A stretch of DNA of 12,637 bases, taken from the NCBI GenBank assembly GCA_003022815.1, contig PXSL01000040.1, positions 1 through 12,637 on the forward strand. Reading direction: 5' to 3'. This stretch comes from Halobacteriales archaeon SW_5_68_122 (GTDB taxonomy: Archaea; Halobacteriota; Halobacteria; Halobacteriales; Haloarculaceae). The notes under the pieces were generated by a model. The model saw nothing but the letters and a program-made list of their open reading frames with translations. It made no database searches and was not told the DNA's origin. Positions 6,476 to 12,637 of the stretch are shown one piece after another. The translations under genes were made by a program, and so were the position numbers. The first letter of the stretch is position 1; each line of letters starts with the position of its first letter.

Positions 6476-7957
6476 TCACAGCCCGAGCGGACCGAGGTCG
6501 AGCCGCGAGACGAGGGCGGCCGCGCGGTCGTGCGGCGACCGTCGCTGGCCCCCCGTTTCCGGTCGGGGTCGCCCCGCCGACTCGTAGGCCGCATCGACGA
6601 ACGCCTCGCGGGCACGGCGGTTCTCGAAGAGGCCGTGGAGGTAGGTCCCCAGGACGTCCCCAATGGCGGCGCCCGAGCCCTCGAAGGGACGGGCGGCGTC
6701 GCCGAGGAGCCGGGTCCGGCCCATGTGTATCTCGTAGCCGGTGACCGGGCCGTCGGCGCCGGCCAGCGGGCCACAGCCGCGGAGCCGGCGCTCGACGGCC
6801 GCGACAGTCTTGTCGGGTGCAAAACGGGTCTCGACGGGCAGCAGGCCGGCGCCGGGGATCTCCTCGCGGTCGCCGGTCGACTCGAGGGCCGCGTTGGTCA
6901 GCCGCTCGCCGAGCAGCTGGTAGCCGCCACAGAGCCCGACGACCGGGCCGTCGAACCCCCGTAGCGCCCCGAAGAGGCCGGCCTCACGGGCCGCGGCGGC
7001 GTCGTCGGCAGTGTTCTTCGTGCCGGTGAGCAAGACGGCGTCCGCGTCCAGGGCGGCGTCCAGCGGCACGAACCGAACCCGGACGCCCGACACGCGGGCC
7101 AGCGGCTCGACGTCAGTGACGTTGGAGGCCCGCGGCAGCCGGGGCACGGCGACGGTGACCTGCCGGGAGTCGGGTGCGTCGTCGTCGCCCCACAGCGCCG
7201 CCGTGTCGGGGTCCGGCAGTGCGAGGCTGTCCTCCTCGGGGAGCCCGGGGTCCTCGTGGGGCAGCACGCCGACCACCGGCACGCCGGTCCGCGCTTCAAG
7301 TTCCTCAAGGCCCGGCTCCAGCAGCGAGCGGTCCCCGCGGAACTTCGTGATGACGACCCCTGCGACCCGCTCTCGAACGTCGTCCGGGAGCAACTTGAGG
7401 GTCCCGACGACGGAGGCGAAAACGCCGCCGCGCTCGATGTCGGCGACGAGGAGGATGCGGGCGTCGGCGAAGCGGGCCGTCTCGAGGTTCGCCAGGTCGC
7501 GGTCGTGGAGGTTGATCTCGGCGATGGAGCCGGCCCCTTCCGCGACGACCACGTCGTGGGCGCCGGCGAGCCGGTCGTGGGCGACCTCGGCGGCGTCCCG
7601 TGCCCGCTCCCAGTGGATCCCGTAGTACTCGCCGGCCGACAGGTGTCCGACGGCCGTCCCGTCGATGATTAGCTGTGACTCCCCGTCGCCGCGGGGCTTC
7701 AGGAGGACGGGGTTGTGGTCGGTGGTCGCGGGCACGCGGGCCGCCCGGGCCTGGACGTACTGAGAGACCCCGACCTCGCCGAAGCCGTCGCCGGTCGCCG
7801 CCGCGACGGCACGGGCGTTGTTGGACATGTTCTGGGACTTGAACGGCGCGACGTCGACGCCGCGGTCGGCGAGCAGTCGACAGAGGCCGGCCGCGACCGT
7901 CGACTTGCCGACATGGCTAGCGGTGCCGGCGACGAGGACTGTCCGGGCGCGCGTCAC
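6476..7957 (-). CDS. cbiP: Cobyric acid synthase (adenosylcobyrinic acid a,c-diamide amidase)
   Basis: 493 residues from the chosen start. CbiP/CobQ amidates four carboxylates of adenosylcobyrinic acid a,c-diamide using ATP and glutamine, a cytoplasmic step in cobalamin synthesis and salvage. The N-terminal ATPase half carries the P-loop-like [43 protein letters not shown] and [10 protein letters not shown]; the C-terminal half is a class I glutamine amidotransferase with nucleophile Cys near 343 ([10 protein letters not shown]), GYEIHMGRT, and catalytic His near 441 ([10 protein letters not shown]). An in-frame TTG at 7984 could extend the protein by nine proline-rich residues, but GTG 7957, giving [12 protein letters not shown], fits the family better. 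No other cobalamin gene is visible, so it is either the edge of a cluster or isolated. It is divergent from acs across a 119-bp region, with a weak TATA-like CGTAAG on the minus strand near 7991. Confidence 0.93.
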   Translation of the reverse strand: MTRARTVLVAGTASHVGKSTVAAGLCRLLADRGVDVAPFKSQNMSNNARAVAAATGDGFGEVGVSQYVQARAARVPATTDHNPVLLKPRGDGESQLIIDGTAVGHLSAGEYYGIHWERARDAAEVAHDRLAGAHDVVVAEGAGSIAEINLHDRDLANLETARFADARILLVADIERGGVFASVVGTLKLLPDDVRERVAGVVITKFRGDRSLLEPGLEELEARTGVPVVGVLPHEDPGLPEEDSLALPDPDTAALWGDDDAPDSRQVTVAVPRLPRASNVTDVEPLARVSGVRVRFVPLDAALDADAVLLTGTKNTADDAAAAREAGLFGALRGFDGPVVGLCGGYQLLGERLTNAALESTGDREEIPGAGLLPVETRFAPDKTVAAVERRLRGCGPLAGADGPVTGYEIHMGRTRLLGDAARPFEGSGAAIGDVLGTYLHGLFENRRAREAFVDAAYESAGRPRPETGGQRRSPHDRAAALVSRLDLGPLGL

Positions 7958-8043
7958 ACGGCGGGCTGGGGGCGGCGTCGGCAAACCGCTTACGCGTCGG
8001 CCGGGTCGGCGAGGGCGGGTGTGTGGTATGTGTAGCCGACCCG

Positions 8044-8050
8044 CTTATTA
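8044..8050 (+). promoter_or_regulatory. acs TATA-like box in the cbiP-acs divergent region
   Basis: CTTATTA is centred 30 bases before the acs ATG at 8077, the usual distance for a leaderless or very short-leader haloarchaeal transcript. The divergent region 7958-8076 also has a related word: CCGCTTACGC at 7987-7995 and CCGCTTATTACGC at 8041-8053. No Shine-Dalgarno site precedes acs. No operator can be assigned. Confidence 0.5.
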
Positions 8051-8076
8051 CGCACCGCTCCCGTGTAACGAACGTC

Positions 8077-10050
8077 ATGTCCGACTCAGAGGAACCACAG
8101 CTGGAGGCCCGGCTGGCCGAGCAGGCGACGTTCGAGCCGCCCGCGGAGTTCGTCGAGCAGGCCAACGTCTCCGACCCCTCGGTCTACGAGGAGTTTGAGG
8201 ACGACTGGCCGGGCTGTTGGGAGCGGGCCGCCGACCTCGTCGACTGGGAGACCGACTACGACGAGGTGCTCGTCGACGACGACGAGCCGTTCTACGAGTG
8301 GTTTGTCGGCGGCGAGCTGAACGCCTCGTACAACTGCCTCGACAGGCACCTCGATTCGCGGGGCGACGAACTCGCTATCCAGTGGGAGGGCGAGCCGGGG
8401 GACACCCGCGAGTTCACCTACGAACAACTCCACCGCGAGGTGAACGAGTTCGCGGCCGCGCTCCGAGACTTGGGCGTCGAGGAGGACGACGTCGTGACGA
8501 TGTATATGCCGATGATACCGGAGCTGCCGGTCGCAATGTTGGCGTGTGCCCGCATCGGCGCGCCCCACTCGGTGGTGTTCGCCGGCTTCTCGGCGGACGC
8601 GCTGGCGACGCGGATGAACGCCGCCGACTCGCAGTACCTAGTCACCTGCGACGGCTACTACCGCCGCGGCGACGGCCTGGACCACCTCTCGAAGGCCAAC
8701 GAGGGGCTCGACGACGTCGACCACGGGACGACGGCGGTCGTGGTCGACCGGCTCGGCGACGAGCACGACCACGACCTCGGCGACGGTCAGCACGATTACG
8801 GGGAGCTGGTCGGCGACCACGAGGGCGCCGAGGTCGAGCCCGTCACCCGCGACGCCGAGGACATGCTGTTTCTCATGTACACCTCGGGGACGACGGGCAG
8901 ACCGAAGGGCGTCAAGCACACCACCGGCGGCTACCTCTCGTACGTGTCCTGGACGTCGCACGCGGTGCTGGACGTCAAGCCCGAGGACACCTACTGGTGT
9001 GCCGCCGACATCGGCTGGATTACCGGCCACTCCTACATCGTCTACGGGCCGCTGGCGCTCGGCACGACGACGGTCATGTACGAGGGGACGCCTGACTACC
9101 CCGACAAGGACCGGCTGTGGGAGATCGTCGAGAGCTACGGCGTCAACCAGCTGTACACCGCGCCCACGGCCATCCGGGCGTTCATGAAGTGGGGCGAAGA
9201 GTACCCTGACCGGCACGACCTCTCCAGTCTCCGGCTGCTGGGCACCGTGGGCGAGCCAATCAACCCGAAGGCCTGGAAGTGGTACTACAAGCACATCGGC
9301 GACGAGTCCTGTCCCATCGTCGACACGTGGTGGCAGACGGAGACCGGCGGGATGATGATAACGACGCTACCGGGCGTTGGCACGATGAAGCCGGGGGCGG
9401 CGGGACCGCCGTTAGCCGGCATCAACGCCCGCGTCGTCGACACCGCTGGCGACGAAATCAGCCCGGGAGAGGCCGGTTACGTGACGGTCAACCGGCCGTG
9501 GCCCGGCATGTTGCGGACCCTCTACCGGAACGACGAGCGGTTCATCGACGAGTACTGGGAGAAGTACTCCGACACCGAGGCTGACGAGTGGGTCTACTTC
9601 CCCGAGGACGGCGCGAAAATCGACGAGGACGGCTACATCACCATTCTCGGCCGGGTCGACGACGTGATCAATGTCTCCGGCCACCGGCTCGGGACCATGG
9701 AGATAGAGTCGGCGGTCGTCGGCGTCGAGGGGGTCGCCGAGGCCGCCGCCGTCGGCGGCGACCACGAAATGAAGGGCGAGGCCGTCTACGCCTACGTCAT
9801 CCTCGAGGACGGCTACGAGGAGGACGAGGAGACCCGCGAGCGGGTCATCGAGGGCGTCGAGGAGGCCATCGGTCCCATCGCCCGCCCGGAACAGGTCATC
9901 TTCACCCCGGAGCTGCCGAAGACCCGCTCGGGGAAAATAATGCGCCGGCTGTTGGAGGACATCGCCAATGGCGACGAGCTGGGCAACACCAGTACGCTCC
10001 GGAACCCGGACATCGTCGAGGACATCGAGGCGAAGGGGGTAGGGGACTGA
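8077..10050 (+). CDS. acs: Acetyl-CoA synthetase, AMP-forming
   Basis: 657 residues, normal for Acs (about 650). It activates acetate with ATP and CoA to acetyl-CoA, AMP and pyrophosphate in the cytoplasm. The adenylation core motif YTSGTTGRPKG is at 268-278. WITGHSY, TVGEPINPKAW and DTWWQTETGG are all present; Trp419 matches Salmonella Trp414, the residue that restricts the pocket to acetate. GRVDDVINVSGHRLGTMEIE is the hinge and C-terminal domain, and Lys620 in TRSGKIMRR is the adenylation lysine that protein acetylation switches off in bacteria. One pocket residue is Ile where Salmonella has Val310, so propionate may be tolerated too. Start ATG 8077 (MSDSEEPQLEARL) fits the family and the TATA-like box; an earlier in-frame ATG at 8023 would cross the promoter. 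The HAAT transporter genes follow 89 bases later on the same strand. Confidence 0.96.
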   Translation: MSDSEEPQLEARLAEQATFEPPAEFVEQANVSDPSVYEEFEDDWPGCWERAADLVDWETDYDEVLVDDDEPFYEWFVGGELNASYNCLDRHLDSRGDELAIQWEGEPGDTREFTYEQLHREVNEFAAALRDLGVEEDDVVTMYMPMIPELPVAMLACARIGAPHSVVFAGFSADALATRMNAADSQYLVTCDGYYRRGDGLDHLSKANEGLDDVDHGTTAVVVDRLGDEHDHDLGDGQHDYGELVGDHEGAEVEPVTRDAEDMLFLMYTSGTTGRPKGVKHTTGGYLSYVSWTSHAVLDVKPEDTYWCAADIGWITGHSYIVYGPLALGTTTVMYEGTPDYPDKDRLWEIVESYGVNQLYTAPTAIRAFMKWGEEYPDRHDLSSLRLLGTVGEPINPKAWKWYYKHIGDESCPIVDTWWQTETGGMMITTLPGVGTMKPGAAGPPLAGINARVVDTAGDEISPGEAGYVTVNRPWPGMLRTLYRNDERFIDEYWEKYSDTEADEWVYFPEDGAKIDEDGYITILGRVDDVINVSGHRLGTMEIESAVVGVEGVAEAAAVGGDHEMKGEAVYAYVILEDGYEEDEETRERVIEGVEEAIGPIARPEQVIFTPELPKTRSGKIMRRLLEDIANGDELGNTSTLRNPDIVEDIEAKGVGD

Positions 10051-10103
10051 GCGTGGCTCCGAAACCCGCCACTCGAACCGGCGAGACGGCGTTTGCTGGC
10101 ACC

Positions 10104-10112
10104 GATACTATC
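10104..10112 (+). promoter_or_regulatory. Weak TATA-like element before the binding-protein gene
   Basis: GATACTATC is centred about 32 bases before ATG 10140 in the A/T-richest part of the 89-base gap after acs. Spacing fits a leaderless start, but the sequence is a poor TATA match, so co-transcription with acs is equally possible. There is no Shine-Dalgarno site before ATG 10140. Confidence 0.3.
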
Positions 10113-10139
10113 AAATGATCTCGAATCAACCATGATAAA

Positions 10140-11492
10140 ATGTCAGGCTCGGAATCCAACGTCGACCGCAGAACAGTCATCAAAGGAGCCGGCGCCGCCG
10201 GACTCGTCGGACTCGCCGGCTGTACCGGAAACGGCGGCGGAAACGGCAACGGCGACGGTGAGGAGTATCCGGCGATAGGAAACCACCCGGTCGGCGAGGA
10301 CACCGTCACGTACGGGTTCAACGTTCCAAAGTCCGGGTCGTACGCCCAGGAAGGTGCCGACGAACTCCGCGGGTACAACCTCGCAGTCCAGCATCTCAAC
10401 AACGGCGGCGGCTGGGTGGACGAGTGGGAGGACCTCTCCGGGGACGGTGTCCTCGGACGGACCGTCGAATCCGTCGAAGGCGATACGGCGACCGACGCCG
10501 ACAGCGCACGCCAGGAGGCCGGCCGGATGATCAGCCGCGACGAGGCAATCATGGTGACCGGCGGGTCGTCGTCGGCGGTCGCCATCGCGGTCCAGGGGCT
10601 GTGCCAGGACGAGAAGGTCCAGTTCATGGCCTGTCTGACCCACTCGAACGACACGACGGGGTCTTCCTGTGTCCGGTACACCCAGCGGGAGATGTTCAAC
10701 GCCTACATGACCGGGCAGTCGCTCGCGCCCGTCCTCCGGGAGGAGTACGGCGAGGACCTGAACTTCTATCAGATCTACGCGGACTACACCTGGGGCCAGA
10801 CCGTCGAGCAGTCGATGCGGCAGTTCCTTGAGGACGCCGGCTGGAACGAGGTCGATTCGGTTCCGACGCCGCTCGGCACCTCGGACTACCAGTCGTTCCT
10901 CACGGACGTCCCGACCGACGAGGTGGACGTCCTCGTTTTGGCGCACTACGGGCTGGATGCCGCCAACTCGCTCCCACAGGCCCGCGAGCAGGGTCTCGGC
11001 GAGGAGATGGAACTAGTCGTCCCGCTGTACAACCGGCTGATGGCCAACGCGGCCAGCGATTCCATCCAGGGCGTCTTCGGGACGGCCGACTGGAACTGGC
11101 AGCTCGACGAGGAGTTCTCCCAGACGTTCGTCGAAGCCTTCGAGGGGGAGTACGATCGGGTACCGTCGTACGCGGCACGGCTGGCCTATACGCAGGCTCT
11201 ACAGTACTCCGCGGCCGTCGAGCGCGCCGGGACGTTCTATCCGCCAGAGGTCATCCGCGAACTGGAAGGCTACGAGTACGACAATGCCGGCCTCGGCGCG
11301 GAGCTTTCCCGGGCGTGCGATCACCAGTCACAGAGTGACGTCCTCGTGGTCCAGGGCGCGGAAGAACAGACCGAAGACAAGTTGACCGAAGACAAGTTGC
11401 TCGAGATCGCCTCGCAGGTCTCTCGCGATCGGATCGGGTACGCGTGCGACGAGGGCCCGGCCGCCGAGTGCGAACTCGGCCCCTACGAGTGA
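10140..11492 (+). CDS. HAAT-type ABC transporter substrate-binding lipoprotein (Tat-exported)
   Basis: 450 residues. The N-terminus has a twin-arginine signal (DRRTVIKGAGAAGLVGLAGC, Arg10-Arg11) ending in a lipobox with Cys28, then a Gly/Asn-rich linker, so the protein should be exported folded and lipid-anchored outside the membrane. The body is the periplasmic-binding type I fold of the branched-chain amino acid/amide (HAAT) family: TYGFNVPKSGSYAQEGADEL, GYNLAVQHLNNGGG, MVTGGSSSAVAIAVQ, YADYTWGQTVEQSM and AYTQALQYSAAVERAG are the expected ligand-binding and hinge segments. Several Cys (CVRY, ACDHQ, ACDEGPAAECELG) could form disulfides. The ligand cannot be read from sequence: amino acids, urea or amides, and carboxylates are all known for this family. 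A 15-bp tandem duplication lies near the C-terminus. The gene precedes livH and livM and follows acs on the same strand. Confidence 0.88.
   Translation: MSGSESNVDRRTVIKGAGAAGLVGLAGCTGNGGGNGNGDGEEYPAIGNHPVGEDTVTYGFNVPKSGSYAQEGADELRGYNLAVQHLNNGGGWVDEWEDLSGDGVLGRTVESVEGDTATDADSARQEAGRMISRDEAIMVTGGSSSAVAIAVQGLCQDEKVQFMACLTHSNDTTGSSCVRYTQREMFNAYMTGQSLAPVLREEYGEDLNFYQIYADYTWGQTVEQSMRQFLEDAGWNEVDSVPTPLGTSDYQSFLTDVPTDEVDVLVLAHYGLDAANSLPQAREQGLGEEMELVVPLYNRLMANAASDSIQGVFGTADWNWQLDEEFSQTFVEAFEGEYDRVPSYAARLAYTQALQYSAAVERAGTFYPPEVIRELEGYEYDNAGLGAELSRACDHQSQSDVLVVQGAEEQTEDKLTEDKLLEIASQVSRDRIGYACDEGPAAECELGPYE
11370..11399 (+). repeat. 15-bp perfect tandem duplication inside the binding-protein gene
   Basis: ACCGAAGACAAGTTG occurs twice head to tail (11370-11384 and 11385-11399), adding an in-frame five-residue repeat, so the protein reads TEDKLTEDKL near residues 411-420. 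It lies in an acidic surface segment just before the conserved C-terminus and should be neutral to folding. The two units are identical, so the duplication is probably recent. Confidence 0.95.
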
Positions 11493-11504
11493 CGACGGCC
11501 GTCG
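11493..11504. other. 12-bp perfect palindrome after the binding-protein stop
   Basis: CGACGGCCGTCG directly follows the stop codon at 11490-11492 in the 104-base gap before livH. As RNA it could fold, but the loop would be tight, and no T-run follows. It might stabilise the 3' end of a binding-protein mRNA, which usually needs more copies than the permease mRNA, or it may be chance in GC-rich DNA. Confidence 0.25.
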
Positions 11505-11547
11505 GTTCCTGATCTCGGTCTTCTCGGTCGGGACGCAACCGAACCCC

Positions 11548-11589
11548 AAATATATGCAGTACGACACACGAAGGCCTACGAAACGGAGG
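11548..11589 (+). promoter_or_regulatory. livH TATA-like box and Shine-Dalgarno site
   Basis: AAATATAT at 11548-11555 is a strong TATA-like match; transcription would begin near 11578. A clear Shine-Dalgarno GGAGG at 11585-11589 then sits seven bases before ATG 11597. Together they imply a separate short-leader transcript for livH and the genes after it, unlike the leaderless arrangement of the other genes here. The site also confirms the livH start. Confidence 0.6.
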
Positions 11590-11596
11590 AAAACGA

Positions 11597-12547
11597 ATGG
11601 TAGCAGCTAGCACCATCGCGGAGATCATCATCAACGGGCTCCAGCAGGGGGCGATATTCGCGCTGTTGGGCATCGGGCTGACGATCATCCTCGGGACGAT
11701 GAACTTCCTGAATCTCGCCCACGGGGCGCTGTATCTCGTCGGCGCGTACGTCGCAATGCTACTGTTCAGAGAGACACAGTTGAACAGCGGGCTGCTCGCG
11801 GAGAACGGGTTCACGACCGTCGGCGTCGACGGCGGGTTCCTCCTGGCGCTCGTCTTCGTCCCGGTGATCGGGCTCATCGTCGGGGCGGTGATGGAGCGAT
11901 ACGTCGCGAACCCCTTCTACAACCGCCCGGAGACCGACCAGCTCCTCGTGACGTTTGGGCTCGCGCTCATCATCGAGGAGCTGATCCGCCGGACGTTCGG
12001 CGGCGCGACGTTCCAAGCGATCACACCCGGCGAGGTCCTGGGCATGTCGGTGAGCGGGTCGGTGAACCTGCCGGTCGTCGGGTCGTATTCGGCGTGGCGG
12101 CTGTGGCTCATCGGTATCACGCTCGGCGTCATCGGAGTCACCTACCTCATCATCGAGAGGACCGACTTCGGGCTGGTCGTTCAGGCCGGCACACAGGACT
12201 CGGAGATGGTCCGGCTGATGGGCATCAGGATCACCCGTTCGTACAGCCTAGTGTTCGCGCTCGGTGCGGCGCTTGCGGCCTTCGCCGGGTTCATGGGTGT
12301 CACCTTCCAGACTATCAACCCACAGATCGGCACCCAGCGGGCGCTGATACCGGCGTTTCTGACGATCGTCGTCGGCGGTGCGGGGAACGTCCTCGGCGCC
12401 ATCGTCGGCGGGTTCGTCCTCGGGATCACCCTCGCGGCGATGGTCGCCGTCGCGGCACAGTGGTCCCAGATCGTCCTCTACGGCGTCGCGGCGCTCGTAC
12501 TGTTGGTTCGTCCCGAGGGACTGCTCGGCAGCGCGGTGGAACACTGA
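11597..12547 (+). CDS. livH: Branched-chain amino acid-type ABC transporter permease LivH
   Basis: 316 residues, membrane protein with about eight hydrophobic helices. The N-terminus (IINGLQQGAIFALLGIGLTI, then GTMNFLNLAHGALYLVGAYVA) and the conserved cytoplasmic loop (AGTQDSEMVRLMGIRI) are standard for LivH of the HAAT family; the C-terminus (VVGGAGNVLGAIVGGFVLGI, ALVLLVRPEGLLG) also matches. It should pair with LivM to form the pore for whatever ligand the upstream binding lipoprotein captures, powered by LivG/LivF ATPases that presumably lie beyond the window. ATG 11597 is set by GGAGG at 11585-11589. The stop is one base from the next gene's ATG at 12549, so the two permeases are translationally coupled. 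Confidence 0.95.
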   Translation: MVAASTIAEIIINGLQQGAIFALLGIGLTIILGTMNFLNLAHGALYLVGAYVAMLLFRETQLNSGLLAENGFTTVGVDGGFLLALVFVPVIGLIVGAVMERYVANPFYNRPETDQLLVTFGLALIIEELIRRTFGGATFQAITPGEVLGMSVSGSVNLPVVGSYSAWRLWLIGITLGVIGVTYLIIERTDFGLVVQAGTQDSEMVRLMGIRITRSYSLVFALGAALAAFAGFMGVTFQTINPQIGTQRALIPAFLTIVVGGAGNVLGAIVGGFVLGITLAAMVAVAAQWSQIVLYGVAALVLLVRPEGLLGSAVEH

Positions 12548-12548
12548 T

Positions 12549-12637
12549 ATGACCGATGATACGTCCACCGGCGACGCCCGGACCGACGGCGGCGCGGTGC
12601 ACCGGAGCGAGAAGCCACGAACCCCGATCGACCGGCT
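12549..12637 (+). CDS. livM: Probable LivM permease, N-terminal 29 codons only
   Basis: ATG 12549 begins one base after the livH stop and the frame stays open to the end of the window, giving 29 codons of a hydrophilic, charged N-terminus (MTDDTSTGDARTDGG, then SEKPRTPIDR). Haloarchaeal LivM proteins commonly start with such a cytoplasmic tail before their first helix, and livM nearly always follows livH. The call rests on position and spacing, since no conserved domain is reached; confidence in a coding start is higher than in the name. Confidence 0.65.
   Translation, partial: MTDDTSTGDARTDGGAVHRSEKPRTPIDR

Noticed and set aside
7958..7984. TTG start for cbiP giving nine extra residues
   Set aside because: The extra residues are proline-rich and not conserved in type; GTG 7957 places [13 protein letters not shown] close to the N-terminus as in the family.
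8217..9095. 292-codon plus-strand open frame within acs
   Set aside because: Arg-rich reading in a wrong frame of acs; the acs frame carries all enzyme motifs.
10140..11492. Naming the binding protein as a urea (UrtA) or leucine (LivK) receptor
   Set aside because: The fold and family are clear, but no ligand-specific residue set could be recognised from sequence alone.
1..12637. CRISPR arrays, tRNA or rRNA genes, transposases and integrases
   Set aside because: No regularly spaced repeats, cloverleaf-like segments or recombinase motifs were seen on either strand.

Overview
The window looks like a piece of a haloarchaeal chromosome or megaplasmid, probably Haloarcula/Halomicrobium-like, though the genus is only a guess. 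GC content is high and the proteins are strongly acidic. Most genes lack a Shine-Dalgarno site and have an A/T-rich TATA-like box about 27-32 bases before the start codon, as expected for leaderless archaeal transcripts. The families are also typical: a PAS/GAF soluble histidine kinase, haloarchaeal endonuclease IV, VapBC, a Tat-exported lipoprotein binding protein and archaeal CbiP.

Left part (1-5209) is accessory-like and scarred. It starts with the 3' part of a sensor histidine kinase (1-1557), followed by a frame-broken remnant of a second kinase ATPase domain (about 1605-1920). Next is endonuclease IV (nfo, 2035-2838), which keeps all its metal ligands but seems to lack about ten residues in the first barrel helix. 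A compact vapBC toxin-antitoxin pair follows (2910-3541). Then comes a rearranged methyltransferase locus: a 56-bp direct repeat (55/56 identical) carrying the first codons of a methyltransferase occurs at 3583-3638 and 4532-4587. The two copies flank an intact, different methyltransferase gene (3758-4483). The downstream copy leads into a methyltransferase (4534-5209) that has lost its SAM-binding motif I and its reading frame.

Middle part (5240-7957, minus strand) holds a lactate 2-monooxygenase-like FMN enzyme with an altered active-site signature (STHGGRQ instead of SNHGGRQ), and cobyric acid synthase CbiP.

Right part (8077-12637, plus strand) holds AMP-forming acetyl-CoA synthetase, then a branched-chain-amino-acid-type (HAAT) ABC transporter: Tat lipoprotein binding protein, LivH permease, and the first 29 codons of a probable LivM permease running off the end. 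livH is the one gene with a clear Shine-Dalgarno site, and it also has its own TATA-like box.

Working together: lactate monooxygenase would make acetate, which Acs activates to acetyl-CoA. The HAAT transporter beside acs may import amino acids or a carboxylate. These links are inferred from gene order and family chemistry. I found no clearly new multi-gene system. The most notable items are the repeat-flanked methyltransferase rearrangement, the shortened endonuclease IV and the altered hydroxy-acid oxidase signature. No tRNA, rRNA, CRISPR array or transposase was seen.
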